Positions 50,943 to 61,187 of a stretch of 64,000 nucleotides of DNA are shown here, piece after piece. Source of the stretch: Streptomyces sp. Tue6028 (lineage in GTDB: Bacteria > Actinomycetota > Actinomycetes > Streptomycetales > Streptomycetaceae); the NCBI RefSeq assembly GCF_002300165.1, contig NZ_MLCE01000004.1:13120-77119 (forward strand), read 5' to 3'. Position 1 is the stretch's first letter, and each line of letters opens with the position of its first letter. The notes under the pieces were generated by a model that had not been told where the DNA came from, searched no databases, and worked only from the letters and a program-made list of their open reading frames with translations. The position numbers and the translations under genes are program-made.

Positions 50943-51644
50943 GTGCGCCCCGAGAAGGACACGCCGACCCGTTCGAGCACGCCGCTGCGCTCGGACGCGC
51001 AGCGCAATCGCGAGCGCATCCTCGAAGTGGCCCTGGCCGAGCTGACCCGCTCGGCGGACGCCCCCCTGAGCGCGATCGCGAAGAAGGCGGGCGTCGGGCA
51101 GGGGACCTTCTACCGCAACTTCCCCAACCGCGAGGCCCTCGTCCTGGAGGTCTACCGCTACGAGGTGCAGCAGGTCGCCGACGCGGCGGCCAAGCTGCTC
51201 GAAACCCACCCGCCGGACCAGGCGCTGCGGGAGTGGATGGACCGCCTCGCCCAGTACGCGATGGCCAAGGCGGGCCTGGCCGACGCGCTGCGGACGGCCA
51301 CCAGCGTGGCGCGCGGCACCCTGACGCGCCTGGGGCACGGGCCCGTGGCCCACGCGGTCACGCTCCTGCTGAAGGCCAACGAGGAGGCCGGCACCATCCG
51401 CCCGGGGGTGACTCCCGACGACTTCATCCTCGCCATCGCGGGGCTGTGGCAGATCGACCCGCACGGGGACTGGCAGCCGCGCGCCGAGCGTCTCCTCGAC
51501 CTGGTCATGGACGGCCTGCGCGCGGGCGCCCCCGGCCCCGGCGCGCCACCCGCACCACCTCGGCCCGCGCCCGCTCCCTCCGCACCGGCGTCGTCCGCGC
51601 CTGACAATGCCCCACGGCAGACGGGCACCGCCGGAGACGAATGA
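50943..51644 (+). CDS. TetR-family regulator
   Basis: This 233-residue protein has an HTH LSAIAKKAGVGQGTFYRNFPNREALVLEVYRYE and a C-terminal domain of the TetR_C SbtR-like type. A Pro/Ala-rich tail of about 35 residues follows. The GTG at 50943 has GGAAGGAGG before it. Divergent placement across the two palindromes makes it the likely repressor of the pao operon and of itself (inference). Confidence 0.88.
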   Translation: MRPEKDTPTRSSTPLRSDAQRNRERILEVALAELTRSADAPLSAIAKKAGVGQGTFYRNFPNREALVLEVYRYEVQQVADAAAKLLETHPPDQALREWMDRLAQYAMAKAGLADALRTATSVARGTLTRLGHGPVAHAVTLLLKANEEAGTIRPGVTPDDFILAIAGLWQIDPHGDWQPRAERLLDLVMDGLRAGAPGPGAPPAPPRPAPAPSAPASSAPDNAPRQTGTAGDE

Positions 51645-51804
51645 ACCGGCCGGCCGCGTGACCGCCGACCACGACCGGCATCCACCGACCACGACCGGCC
51701 TCCGGCGACGGCGAGGGCGACAGCGACAGGGACCGCGACCGATTTCCGCCACCGGTGCCCGTCGAGGGTGTCCGGCGGCGGACGCCGGGCCCGGTCGCGC
51801 CGTC

Positions 51805-52434
51805 TCAGCGGCGTACCAGTACGGCGTGCGTCACGGCCGGCGAGCTCACCAGCTCGGAGACCCGGTAGCCGTCGACCCCGTCACCCAGATTGTCCAACAG
51901 GCGCTCGCCGCTGCCGAGGAGCTTCGGGAAGACGGCCAGATGCAACTCGTCGATCAGCCCTGCCCGCAGGTACTGCTGTACGGTCGCCGCTCCCCCGCCG
52001 ATCCGCACGTCCTTGCCCGCCGCCGCCTCGAACGCCCGTGCCAGCACCGTCTCGACGGGCTCGTCCGTGAAGTGGAACGTGGTGCCACCCTCCATCGGGA
52101 CCGAGGGCCGAAGGTGATGCGTGTGGACGAACACGTCGTTGTGGTAGGGCGGGTTGGCACCCCACCAGCCCTTCCACGACTCGTCCTGCCACGGTCCGCG
52201 GTGGGGTCCGAACATGTTGCGTCCCATGATGGTGGCTCCGATGTTCTCCTCGGAGCGGGCCACATAGTCGACGTCGAGACCCGTCTTGCCGTCCGCGAGG
52301 TCCCGCATCGCGGCGAACATCCAGTCGTGCATCTCTTCGACACCCTCGCCGAGCGGGTGTTCCAGGCTCTGGTGGGGACCTGCGGCGTAGCCGTCCAGCG
52401 AGACCGTGATGTTGTGTACGCGCAGCTTGGGCAT
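51805..52434 (-). CDS. Dihydrofolate reductase-like (RibD C-terminal fold) protein
   Basis: This 209-residue protein reads VHNITVSLDGYAAGP at the N-terminus, IMGRNMFGPHRGPW and the NADPH loop VRIGGGAATVQQYLRAGLIDELHLAVFP, typical of the YyaP/RibD_C family. Members reduce pteridine- or riboflavin-like substrates or act as orphan reductases; the substrate here is unknown. ATG at 52434. Confidence 0.88.
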   Translation of the reverse strand: MPKLRVHNITVSLDGYAAGPHQSLEHPLGEGVEEMHDWMFAAMRDLADGKTGLDVDYVARSEENIGATIMGRNMFGPHRGPWQDESWKGWWGANPPYHNDVFVHTHHLRPSVPMEGGTTFHFTDEPVETVLARAFEAAAGKDVRIGGGAATVQQYLRAGLIDELHLAVFPKLLGSGERLLDNLGDGVDGYRVSELVSSPAVTHAVLVRR

Positions 52435-52582
52435 GACCGTTCTCCTCGGGTCGGTGGATTGCCGCTCTCACCCGTGCGTCGAACGGGGCCCGTCCGGATC
52501 GACAGCCTCTCCCGAGAATTTCCGCACTCACCTCCTGGGGGAGGCGACAGGCACGCCGGCCAGGGGGAAGGACGCGCTCCGC

Positions 52583-53548
52583 TCAGGAGTAGAAGTTGCG
52601 CTGCCAGCGGTGCCCGGCCAGCACGGCGAGCCGGTCGGCGGCGAGGGCCCGCCCGTCGCTCAGGGCGGTGTTGCGTTCGACGTTGCGCACACTGCGCATC
52701 CCCGGGATGACCGTGGAGACGGCAGGCGCGCTCAGGACGAAACGCAGCGCGGTCTCGGCGATCTCGCCGGGTTCGATGCCGAGGTCCGCGACGATCGCGG
52801 CCACCCGGCGTTCGACCTGGGCGGGACGGTCGCCGCGGAAGTAGCGGTTGCGCCAGTCGCCCTCGGGGAACGTCGTGCCGACGGTGATCCTGCCGGTCAG
52901 GCCGCCCTCGTCGAGCGCCACCCGCACGATGACGCCGACACCGTGCTCGGCGCACGCCGGCAGCAGTGCGTCCGCGGGTGCCTGGTCGAAGACGTTGTAG
53001 ATGACCTGGACACTGTCCACCGCGCCGCTGCGCACGAGCGCGAGGGCGTTGTCGGGCTGGTGGTCGTTGATGGAGACGCCGAACAGGCGGATCTTCCCCT
53101 CCTGCTTCAGCTGGGCGATCGTCTCCAGCCAGTCACCCCGGCCGACCCACTCGTCGGACCAGACGTGGAACTGCAGGACGTCGTAGTGGTCGAGGCCGGC
53201 GACCCGCAGACTGGTCTCCAGGCTGTCGCGGATGTGCGCGCCCGGGAAGGTCTCGGCCGGGTCCAGCCCGTCGGGCGCCGGCCATGTGCCGTTCTTCGGA
53301 GGCACCTTGGTCGCGACGAGGACCTCGTCGGCGCCGCGCTCACGCACCACCCGGCCGACGATCCGTTCGCTCTCGCCGTAGCCGCGGGCGGTGTCGACGA
53401 AGTTGACCCCCAGATCGACGGCACGGTGCAGGGCACGCACCGATTCGTCTTCCGACGCTCCCACCCAGCTGGACTCACCGATCCCCCACGCTCCGAAACC
53501 GATCTCGGACACGGACAGTCCACTGCGGCCGAGCTCCCGGTAACGCAC
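52583..53548 (-). CDS. Aldo/keto reductase
   Basis: This 321-residue TIM barrel has the AKR tetrad: Asp and Tyr in [11 protein letters not shown], Lys in VATKVPP, His in [14 protein letters not shown]-binding appears as [11 protein letters not shown] near the C-terminus. The GTG at 53548 is preferred (GGAGGG five bases before). The very long open frame upstream to 54817 is antisense to the methyltransferase and phosphatase genes. The physiological substrate is unknown. Confidence 0.9.
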   Translation of the reverse strand: MRYRELGRSGLSVSEIGFGAWGIGESSWVGASEDESVRALHRAVDLGVNFVDTARGYGESERIVGRVVRERGADEVLVATKVPPKNGTWPAPDGLDPAETFPGAHIRDSLETSLRVAGLDHYDVLQFHVWSDEWVGRGDWLETIAQLKQEGKIRLFGVSINDHQPDNALALVRSGAVDSVQVIYNVFDQAPADALLPACAEHGVGVIVRVALDEGGLTGRITVGTTFPEGDWRNRYFRGDRPAQVERRVAAIVADLGIEPGEIAETALRFVLSAPAVSTVIPGMRSVRNVERNTALSDGRALAADRLAVLAGHRWQRNFYS

Positions 53549-53839
53549 AATCACCCTCCACGTCAGTGGCCCCGCCGGCGACCCGGACGGGCCGCGCCCC
53601 CAGTCGGAAATCAGTTTGACCATAGGCGAGTTGAGCGATTCGGTCAGGTGAGTTTCACTTGGGTCCGCCACGGGCGGGCTTCGGCCGCGGCACGCGCGAG
53701 CGTGCCCTTCTTCGGGCGTTCCTCGGCGGCGGTCATGTCGGCTCCGAGGCCCTCGGCGCCCTCCAGGGGCCCGGACGCACAAGGTCACCCCTGACTTAAT
53801 CGTGGGATAATCCAATATGTCCAATGAAAGGTTACTTTC

Positions 53840-54520
53840 GTGGCCAACAGCGACCATGGGACCGCATACGAGAGCATCTGGCTCGACCGCAGCGGGCAGG
53901 CCGAGGCGTTCGACGCCATCGGCGACCGCTACGACGAGGCATTCCCCCACAAGGACGGCCAGCTCTTCGCCGGCACGTGGCTGATCGAGCAGCTGCCGGC
54001 CGGGTCCCGGGTCCTGGACCTCGGTTGCGGCACCGGTGTGCCGACATCGCGCCAGCTGGCGGACGCCGGGTTCGAGGTCGTGGGCATCGACCTGTCCGGC
54101 GGGATGGTCGAGCTGGCCCGGGGCTATGTGCCGGCGGCGACGTTCCACCAGATGGACATCGCCGACCTGAGGCCGGGCGGTCCTCGGGATCTCGGCCGGT
54201 TCGACGCCGTCGCGGCCTTCTTCTCCCTCCTCATGCTGCCGCGCGCGGAGATACCCCTCGCACTGGCGACGATCCGCCATCTGCTGGTTCCCGGCGGGCT
54301 GTTCGTCCTGTCGATGGTCGAGGCCGACGTGGACGACTTCTCGATCCCGTTCCTCGGCAACACGATCCGGGTCTCCGGCTATCTGCGGGAGGACCTGCTC
54401 AAGGTCATCGAGGCGGCGGGCTTCGACGTCGCCGAGGAGTCCTCCTACACCTACGCCCCGGCCGTCTCCGACGTCCCGCCCGAGGAACAGGTGTTCCTCT
54501 GCTGCCGTCGGGCGGACTGA
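53840..54520 (+). CDS. Class I SAM-dependent methyltransferase
   Basis: This 226-residue protein has motif [21 protein letters not shown], the acidic residue after strand 2 in [10 protein letters not shown], and [14 protein letters not shown]. It is a small-molecule methyltransferase of unknown substrate. GTG at 53840; the preceding bases are unusually AT-rich (GGATAATCCAATATG near 53805), probably the promoter. It precedes the phosphatase gene by 64 bases. Confidence 0.88.
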   Translation: MANSDHGTAYESIWLDRSGQAEAFDAIGDRYDEAFPHKDGQLFAGTWLIEQLPAGSRVLDLGCGTGVPTSRQLADAGFEVVGIDLSGGMVELARGYVPAATFHQMDIADLRPGGPRDLGRFDAVAAFFSLLMLPRAEIPLALATIRHLLVPGGLFVLSMVEADVDDFSIPFLGNTIRVSGYLREDLLKVIEAAGFDVAEESSYTYAPAVSDVPPEEQVFLCCRRAD

Positions 54521-54584
54521 GCACGACGATCCATCACCGCGGACCGCGACACCTCCGCGGCACCCACCGGACGGAACGAGAAGC

Positions 54585-56675
54585 GTGACGGAGCAGCACA
54601 CACCCCGCGAAGGCTCGGGCGATGCGCCCAGGCGGTCCGGCGCCCCGCCGACCCGGGCCGAGCACCCCGGCACGCCCGAGCCGTCCCCGGTCCGGCGGCG
54701 CGCGGAGCCCTCCTCCCCCTCGTCCTCGTCCTCGTCCTCGTCCCCGTCCTCGTCCTCGTCCGACGGGAAGCGGCCCACGTCCTCCGACACGGCGCGACCC
54801 TCCTCCCCCGACGGCAACCGACCGCAGCCCTCCGGCGCGGAGCGCTCCGCCGTCCCCGGTGAGGGCCGGTCCGCGGCACGGCATCACGCGCCCGCGGACG
54901 TCCCCTCCCACGAGGCGGTCCCGGACGACGCCGGCCCGCAGACCGACCGGCTGCGCTACCTCGACGTGGCGACCCGGCGCATCGCCCGCGGCATGGACCT
55001 GGACGAGACGCTCCGCGCATTACGACGGGCGGCGGTTCCGTCCTTCGCCGATGCGATTTTCATCCATCTGCACGATCCACTTCCGGTCGGACAGGAGAAG
55101 TCGGCCGCACCCGTCGTCCTCCAGCTGCACAGCGTCGACCGGGCGCCGGATCCGTCGGGTGCCGCAGGCCCCACCCCTTCGCCGCCGGCGGTCCGCCCCC
55201 TGCACGCGAACGTGGCCGAGCGGGTGCACGTGACGGTCACCGGGCGTCTCGCGGAGCTTCTGCTCGCCGGTCGTCCGGCGTTCGGCGACGCCCCCGGCAT
55301 CGGGGGCGCGGTCGCCGAACTGCTCGGCCCGGTGACGGGCGAGCCCGGCACTCTGCCACCGGGACGCAGGCTGATCATCGCTCCCCTGCACGGCCGTCAT
55401 GACGTCATGGGCACCGTCGTCCTGCTGCGCAGGCCCGAGCGCCCCGCCTTCACCTCGGACGACCTGCTCGTCGCCTCGCAGCTGGCGACGCACACCGCGA
55501 TGGGCGTCCAGAAGGCCGTGATGTACGGGCACGAGGCCGCTGTGGCGGACACCCTGCAGCGCACCATGCTCCCGTCGTCGCTGCCCGAACCCACCGGCGT
55601 ACGGCTCGCCAGTCGCTATCTGCCCGCCTCCCGCACGGCCCAGGTCGGCGGCGACTGGTACGACGCCATCCCGGTCACCGGCAACCGGATCGCACTGGTC
55701 GTCGGCGATGTCATGGGCCACTCCATGACCTCGGCCGCGATCATGGGTCAGCTGCGCACCACCGTGCAGACCCTCGCCGGGCTCGACCTGCCCCCGGACG
55801 AGGTTCTGCACCACCTGGACGAACAGGCCCGGCGCCTGGGCAGCGACCACATCGCGACCTGTCTCTACGCGATCTACGACCCGATCTCGCACCGGCTGCT
55901 CATGGCGAACGCGGGCCACCCGCCCGCCGTACTGCTGCACCCGGACGGACGGACCGAGATCCTGCGCGTTCCGCCGGGCCCTCCCATCGGCGTCGGCGAC
56001 GTCCTGTTCGAGTCCGTGGAGATGCCCGCGCCCACCGGGGCCACACTGCTGCTGTACACCGACGGGCTGGTCGAGACCCGCGCCACGGACGTGGGCACCG
56101 GAGTGGAGGCGCTGCGCAGGCGGCTGGAGACCACCGTCGACGGACGCCCCACCCTCTCGCTGGAACTGCTGTGCGACCAGGTGCTGGGCAGCTTGGGTCC
56201 GGCCGCGCGGGACGACGACATCGCGCTGCTGGCCGCCCGGTTCGAGGGATTCCCGCCGGACAGCGTCGCGTACTGGTTTCTGGACCCTCGGCCGAGAACC
56301 GCGGGACAGGCACGCCGGCTGGCCCGCAGGGCCCTGCACCGCTGGGGCCTGGAGTCCCTGCTGGACCCGACCGAGCTCATGGTCAGCGAAGTCGTCACCA
56401 ACGCCGTGCGCTTCGCCTCGCGCCCCATCTCGCTGCGGCTGCTGCGCACCGACGTACTGCGCTGCGAGGTGACCGACGACTCGCCCGAGGTGCCCCGGAT
56501 GCGGCATGCCGCACCGGGCGACGAGGGGGGCCGCGGCCTGTTCCTGGTCAGCCAGCTCGCGCGGCGCTGGGGCGCGACACGGCTGAGCACCGGAAAGGTC
56601 GTCTGGTTCGAGCAGCCGATCCCGCGGGACCAGCGGCCGACATCGCGGGACCAGCAGCCGACCCCGCGGGACTAG
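54585..56675 (+). CDS. SpoIIE-type PP2C phosphatase with GAF and anti-sigma-factor kinase domains
   Basis: This 696-residue protein is laid out as: residues 1-115 disordered, with a poly-Ser tract coded by a TCCTCG hexamer repeat (54715-54762); GAF domain about 125-320; SpoIIE/PP2C domain about 340-560 ([50 protein letters not shown]); HATPase RsbW-like domain about 570-680 ([25 protein letters not shown]). Such proteins dephosphorylate anti-anti-sigma factors and may phosphorylate or bind partners. The last 15 residues ([17 protein letters not shown]) lie in a tandem repeat that continues past the stop. GTG start. Confidence 0.92.
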   Translation: MTEQHTPREGSGDAPRRSGAPPTRAEHPGTPEPSPVRRRAEPSSPSSSSSSSSPSSSSSDGKRPTSSDTARPSSPDGNRPQPSGAERSAVPGEGRSAARHHAPADVPSHEAVPDDAGPQTDRLRYLDVATRRIARGMDLDETLRALRRAAVPSFADAIFIHLHDPLPVGQEKSAAPVVLQLHSVDRAPDPSGAAGPTPSPPAVRPLHANVAERVHVTVTGRLAELLLAGRPAFGDAPGIGGAVAELLGPVTGEPGTLPPGRRLIIAPLHGRHDVMGTVVLLRRPERPAFTSDDLLVASQLATHTAMGVQKAVMYGHEAAVADTLQRTMLPSSLPEPTGVRLASRYLPASRTAQVGGDWYDAIPVTGNRIALVVGDVMGHSMTSAAIMGQLRTTVQTLAGLDLPPDEVLHHLDEQARRLGSDHIATCLYAIYDPISHRLLMANAGHPPAVLLHPDGRTEILRVPPGPPIGVGDVLFESVEMPAPTGATLLLYTDGLVETRATDVGTGVEALRRRLETTVDGRPTLSLELLCDQVLGSLGPAARDDDIALLAARFEGFPPDSVAYWFLDPRPRTAGQARRLARRALHRWGLESLLDPTELMVSEVVTNAVRFASRPISLRLLRTDVLRCEVTDDSPEVPRMRHAAPGDEGGRGLFLVSQLARRWGATRLSTGKVVWFEQPIPRDQRPTSRDQQPTPRD

Positions 56676-56745
56676 CGGCTGACATCGCGGGACCAGCAGC
56701 CGACCCCGCGGGACCGGCGGCGGACCGGGCGGGACCGGCGGCCCG
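56617..56745. repeat. 24-bp repeat spanning the phosphatase stop codon
   Basis: Units of GCGGGACCAGCAGCCGAC + CCC/ATC repeat about five times. The TAG stop at 56673 arises where one unit reads GACTAGCGG instead of GACCAGCGG. Confidence 0.85.
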
Positions 56746-56816
56746 GACGCGGAGCCGGTCTCACAGATCGCCGGTCGCCGGTGTGTGGTGCACGTAACCA
56801 CCGATGATCAGCTCGT

Positions 56817-56832
56817 GTGACACCCGCGTAAC
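56817..56832 (+). promoter_or_regulatory. GlnR-like box
   Basis: GTGAC-N6-GTAAC fits the GlnR half-site pair (gTnAC-N6-GaAAC) and also the AfsQ1 repeat. A weaker pair, GTAAC-N6-TGATC, lies at 56794-56809. Position is 52 bases before the nitrate reductase start, a target class of GlnR in Streptomyces. Confidence 0.55.
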
Positions 56833-56883
56833 GGGCATTTCGTACGGTCGACGGGACGAATCCGGTGACGAGAGGGATCGCCC

Positions 56884-59800
56884 GTGACCACGACCGCGAC
56901 GCAGGTGCGCACGGTCTGCTCGTACTGCGGTGTCGGCTGCGGGATGGTGCTCGACATCGGCATGGGGCCCGACGGCCGGCGTACGGTCCTCAAGGCGTCC
57001 GGCGACAAGGCGCACCCCGCGAACTTCGGCCGTCTGTGCACCAAGGGCGCCACGACGGCCGAGATGCTCGCCGCCCCGGGCCGGCTGGAGACCGCTCTCG
57101 TCCGGGAGCGGCGCGAGGAGGAGCCGGCGCCCACGGGCGTGCACGCGGCGATCAAGGAGACGGCACGACGGCTGCGGTCGGTCGTGGACGAGCACGGCCC
57201 GGACGCGGTCGCCTTCTACGTGTCCGGGCAGATGGGGCTGGAGGCGCAGTACCTGGCGAACAAGCTGGCCAAGGGCTTCGTGCGGACCAACCAGATCGAG
57301 TCGAACTCGCGGCTGTGCATGGCCGGCGCGGGCACCGGCTACAAACTGTCGCTCGGTGCGGACGGCCCGCCCGGCTCGTACCAGGACTTCGACCACGCGG
57401 ACGTCTTCCTCGTCATCGGCTCCAACATGGCCGACTGCCATCCCATCCTGTTCCTGCGGATGATGGAACGGGTCAAGAAGGCGGGCGCCAAGGTGATCGT
57501 GGTGGACCCGCGACGCACCGCCACCGCGGCCAAGGCCGACCTGTTCCTGCAGCTCAGGCCCGGAACCGACCTGGCGCTCCTGAACGGCCTGTTGCACCTC
57601 CTGCACGAGAACGGCCACACCGACGTGGAGTTCGTCGCCGCCCACACCGAGGGCTGGGAGGCGATGCCGCGGTTCCTCGCCGACTACTCGCCGGCCGCGG
57701 TCAGCGAGATCACCGGCATCGCCGAGGAGGACCTGCGCACGGCGGCCCGGCTGATCGGCGAGGCCGGGGAGTGGATGAGCTGCTGGACGATGGGCCTGAA
57801 CCAGTCCACTCACGGCACCTGGAACACCAATGCCCTCATCAACCTCCACCTGGCCACCGGGGCGATCTGCCGTCCGGGCAGCGGTCCGTTCTCGCTGACC
57901 GGGCAGCCCAACGCCATGGGCGGCCGGGAGATGGGCTACATGGGGCCCGGTCTGCCCGGACAGCGTTCGGTCCTGGTCGACGAGGAGCGGGCGTTCACCG
58001 AGGGGTTGTGGGGGCTGCCGCCGGGTTCGATCCGCGAGGACGGGGCCGGCCGGGGCACGGTGGACATGTTCCGGCGGATGGCGGACGGCCACATCAAGGC
58101 CTGCTGGATCATCTGCACGAACCCGGTCGCGTCGGTCGCCAACCGCAAGACCGTCATCGAAGGGCTGGAGGCGGCCGAGTTCGTCGTCACCCAGGACGTC
58201 TTCGCCGACACCGAGACCAACGCGTACGCCGACGTGATCCTGCCCGGGGCGCTCTGGACCGAGACCGAGGGCGTGCTGGTCAACAGCGAGCGCAACCTCA
58301 CGCTCGCCCGGCCCGCGGTGGAGCCGCCCGGCGAGGCGATGGCGGACTGGCGCATCATCGCTGCCGTCGCGCGCGAGATGGGCTACGAGGAGGGCTTCTC
58401 GTACGGCAGCGCGGAGGAGGTGTTCGAGGAGATCAGGCGCGCCTGGAACCCGAAGACCGGCTACGACCTGCGGGGTGTGTCCTACGAGAGGCTGCGCTCG
58501 ACCCCCGTGCAGTGGCCGGCGGCAGCGGCCGACGGGCCGGACCGCAACCCGATCAGGTACCTGGGAGCCGACGGGCGGCCGTCCTTCCCGACCGCGAGCG
58601 GCCGCGGTGTCTTCCACGCCCGCCCGCACGTGCCGCCGGCCGAGATGCCCGACGACGACTACCCGTTCGTGCTGAACACGGGGCGCGTGCAGCACCAGTG
58701 GCACACCCTCACGAAGACGGGCAGGGTCGCCAAGCTCAACAAGCTGAACCCGGGGCCGTTCGTGGAGCTGCACCCGGACGACGCCCGGGCTCTGGACGTA
58801 CGCGACGGGGACGCGGTGGAGGTCGCCTCGCGGCGCGGCCGGGCCGTGCTGCCCGCGGTGGTGACGGACCGGGTCCGGCCGGGGAACTGCTTCGCCCCGT
58901 TCCACTGGAACGACCTGTTCGGCGAGTACCTCAGCGTCAACGCCGTGACCAACGACGCCGTGGACCCGCTGTCCTTCCAGCCCGAGTTCAAGGTGTGCGC
59001 GGTGTCGCTGGCGAAGGTGACCGCACCGGCTGCCGCGCGAGCGGGCGGGCCCGGACCGGGTGCGGAGGTGGCGCCCGTGCCCGGTCCTCCGGCTCCCGGG
59101 ACGGGTGCGACGGTACCGCCCGTGCCCGTCGGCCCGGCTCTCGTGGCGGCCCCGGTCGCACCGGGCACGGCAGGCGCCGGCCCCGCGGCTGCCGTCCTCG
59201 GTCTGTCCCCCGTCCCGCCGCCGCCCGTGCTGAGCGAGACCGAGCGCCGCTATCTCGTCGGCTTCCTCGCCGGTGTCGAAGCGGGCACCTCGGGTGTGCC
59301 GGTACTCCCGCCGACGGCGCCGTTCAGTCCCGAGCACGCGCTGTGGGTCAACGGCGTACTGGCCGGGATGTACTCCAGGACGGCCGTGCCCTCCCCGGTC
59401 CTCGCCGCGTCCGTGTCCGCGGGACGCGAGGTCGTCGTGCTGTGGGCGTCGCAGACCGGCAACGCGGAGGAGTTCGCGGCGGCCGCCACCGAACGGCTCT
59501 CCTCGGCCGGGCACAGCGCCAGCCTCGTCCCCATGGACGACGTCGACCTCTCCACGCTCCCGCCCGCCGCCGGTCTGCTGCTGATCACCAGCACGTTCGG
59601 CGATGGGGACGCTCCGGACAACGGCTCCTCGTTCTGGGACCTGCTCGCCTCGTCCGACACCCCGAGCCTGGCGGGACGGCCGTACGCGGTCCTCGCCCTG
59701 GGCGACTCCTCCTACGACGACTTCTGCGGATACGGCCGACGGCTGGACCAGCGGCTGGACGAGCTCGGCGCGGTGCGTCTGGCGCCGCGCGCGGACTGCG

Positions 59801-61035
59801 AGCCCGACTACGAACCCTCCGCGACGGCCTGGCTGGACCAGGTTCTCACCGCTCTGACCGACGAGGCCGCCCCGACGCCGGCCGCCACCCCGGTGGCGCC
59901 CCCGAACACCCGGAAACCCGCCCCGGTCACCGCACGTCTCGTCGGCAACCGGCTCCTCAGCGGCCCGGGGTCGGGCAAGGAGGTGCGGCGCTTCACCTTC
60001 GACACCCGCGACAGCGCCGTACCGCTGACGTACGAGACGGGTGACGCGCTCGGCGTACGCCCCGTCAACGACCCCGAGCTGGTCGCGGAGTGGCTCGCCG
60101 TCACCGGTCTCGCCGCGGACGCCGAGGTGACGGTGCCGGGCGTCGGCGGGACGACGTTCCGTCAAGCCCTGCACGAGCACCTGGACATCACCCGCGTCAC
60201 CACCGACATGCTGCGTTTCCTCGGCGAACGCGTCCACGATCCGCGCGAGCTGAAGAAGCTGCTGCGCCCCGACAACAAGGACGAGCTGGCCAAGTGGTGC
60301 TGGGGCCGGCAGGCCATCGACGTCGTCGCCGACCTGGCCGTGTGCGCCAGTGCCCAGGAATGGGCCGACACGCTCAAGCGGCTGCAACCGCGGCTGTACT
60401 CCATCTCGTCCAGCCCGCTCACCGATCCAGCCCTGGTCTCGCTGACGGTCTCCGTGGTCCGCTGGGAGAACCTGCACGGCCGCACCCGTCAGGGCGTGTG
60501 CTCACCCTTCCTGGCCGACGCCGCGCCGGACAGCTCCGTGCCGGTCTTCGTCCAGCGGTCCCCGCACTTCCGGCCGCCCGTCGACCCCGCCACGCCGATG
60601 GTGATGGTGGGCCCCGGGACCGGGGTCGCACCGTTCATGGGCTTCCTCGACGAGCGTCGCGCGCTCGGGCACCGGGCCCCCAACTGGCTGTTCTTCGGCG
60701 AACAGCGCCGCGCCGGCGACCACTACTACGAGGACGAGCTCACCGCTCACCTGGACGCCGGCACCCTCGCCCGGCTCGACACCGCGTTCTCGCGCGATCA
60801 GCGCACCAAGGTGTACGTCCAGGACCGCATGCGCGAACACGGGCCCCTGCTGTGGTCCTGGCTCCAGGACGGCGCCCACTTCTACGTCTGCGGCGACGCC
60901 TCCCGGATGGCCAAGGACGTCGACCGGGCGCTGCGCGACATCGCCGTCGTGCACGGCGGCCTCGACGACGACGGCGCCGCGGCCTTCGTCAAACAACTCG
61001 CCGCCGACAAGCGCTATGTGCGCGACGTGTACTGA
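56884..61035 (+). CDS. Fused assimilatory nitrate reductase / sulfite reductase-type flavoprotein
   Basis: This 1383-residue protein: residues 10-60 form a [4Fe-4S] domain ([10 protein letters not shown] ... RLCTKG). Residues about 60-700 are a bis-MGD molybdopterin oxidoreductase ([26 protein letters not shown] region, [16 protein letters not shown]). Residues 715-780 are a Pro/Ala/Gly linker. A flavodoxin domain starts near 855 ([11 protein letters not shown]), the FAD/NADPH part from about 1010 (RLYSISSSP near 1170, [21 protein letters not shown]). The chain would carry electrons from NADPH through FAD and FMN to Mo and reduce nitrate to nitrite without a separate partner. No nitrite reductase is in the window. 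GTG start. Confidence 0.93.
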   Translation: MTTTATQVRTVCSYCGVGCGMVLDIGMGPDGRRTVLKASGDKAHPANFGRLCTKGATTAEMLAAPGRLETALVRERREEEPAPTGVHAAIKETARRLRSVVDEHGPDAVAFYVSGQMGLEAQYLANKLAKGFVRTNQIESNSRLCMAGAGTGYKLSLGADGPPGSYQDFDHADVFLVIGSNMADCHPILFLRMMERVKKAGAKVIVVDPRRTATAAKADLFLQLRPGTDLALLNGLLHLLHENGHTDVEFVAAHTEGWEAMPRFLADYSPAAVSEITGIAEEDLRTAARLIGEAGEWMSCWTMGLNQSTHGTWNTNALINLHLATGAICRPGSGPFSLTGQPNAMGGREMGYMGPGLPGQRSVLVDEERAFTEGLWGLPPGSIREDGAGRGTVDMFRRMADGHIKACWIICTNPVASVANRKTVIEGLEAAEFVVTQDVFADTETNAYADVILPGALWTETEGVLVNSERNLTLARPAVEPPGEAMADWRIIAAVAREMGYEEGFSYGSAEEVFEEIRRAWNPKTGYDLRGVSYERLRSTPVQWPAAAADGPDRNPIRYLGADGRPSFPTASGRGVFHARPHVPPAEMPDDDYPFVLNTGRVQHQWHTLTKTGRVAKLNKLNPGPFVELHPDDARALDVRDGDAVEVASRRGRAVLPAVVTDRVRPGNCFAPFHWNDLFGEYLSVNAVTNDAVDPLSFQPEFKVCAVSLAKVTAPAAARAGGPGPGAEVAPVPGPPAPGTGATVPPVPVGPALVAAPVAPGTAGAGPAAAVLGLSPVPPPPVLSETERRYLVGFLAGVEAGTSGVPVLPPTAPFSPEHALWVNGVLAGMYSRTAVPSPVLAASVSAGREVVVLWASQTGNAEEFAAAATERLSSAGHSASLVPMDDVDLSTLPPAAGLLLITSTFGDGDAPDNGSSFWDLLASSDTPSLAGRPYAVLALGDSSYDDFCGYGRRLDQRLDELGAVRLAPRADCEPDYEPSATAWLDQVLTALTDEAAPTPAATPVAPPNTRKPAPVTARLVGNRLLSGPGSGKEVRRFTFDTRDSAVPLTYETGDALGVRPVNDPELVAEWLAVTGLAADAEVTVPGVGGTTFRQALHEHLDITRVTTDMLRFLGERVHDPRELKKLLRPDNKDELAKWCWGRQAIDVVADLAVCASAQEWADTLKRLQPRLYSISSSPLTDPALVSLTVSVVRWENLHGRTRQGVCSPFLADAAPDSSVPVFVQRSPHFRPPVDPATPMVMVGPGTGVAPFMGFLDERRALGHRAPNWLFFGEQRRAGDHYYEDELTAHLDAGTLARLDTAFSRDQRTKVYVQDRMREHGPLLWSWLQDGAHFYVCGDASRMAKDVDRALRDIAVVHGGLDDDGAAAFVKQLAADKRYVRDVY

Positions 61036-61078
61036 CACGTCGGTGACGTGCGTGTGCGGGGCACAGCCGGCCGGAGAT

Positions 61079-61103
61079 GCCGGTCCCAGTATGTGGGACC
61101 GGC
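61079..61103 (+). terminator. Hairpin after the nitrate reductase gene
   Basis: Ten-base perfect arms GCCGGTCCCA and TGGGACCGGC around GTATG, 43 bases after the stop. Confidence 0.8.
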
Positions 61104-61187
61104 TCGACTCACCGCCGAAGACGCATAGGCTCTGAGCGGCCTCCGGGGCGGCCGGAATTCCAGGGACGGGAACAGAGGGCAACTTCC

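Noticed and set aside
56761..60477. 1238-codon open frame on the minus strand
   Set aside because: It is antisense to the nitrate reductase fusion, has shadow-type composition and no recognisable domain.
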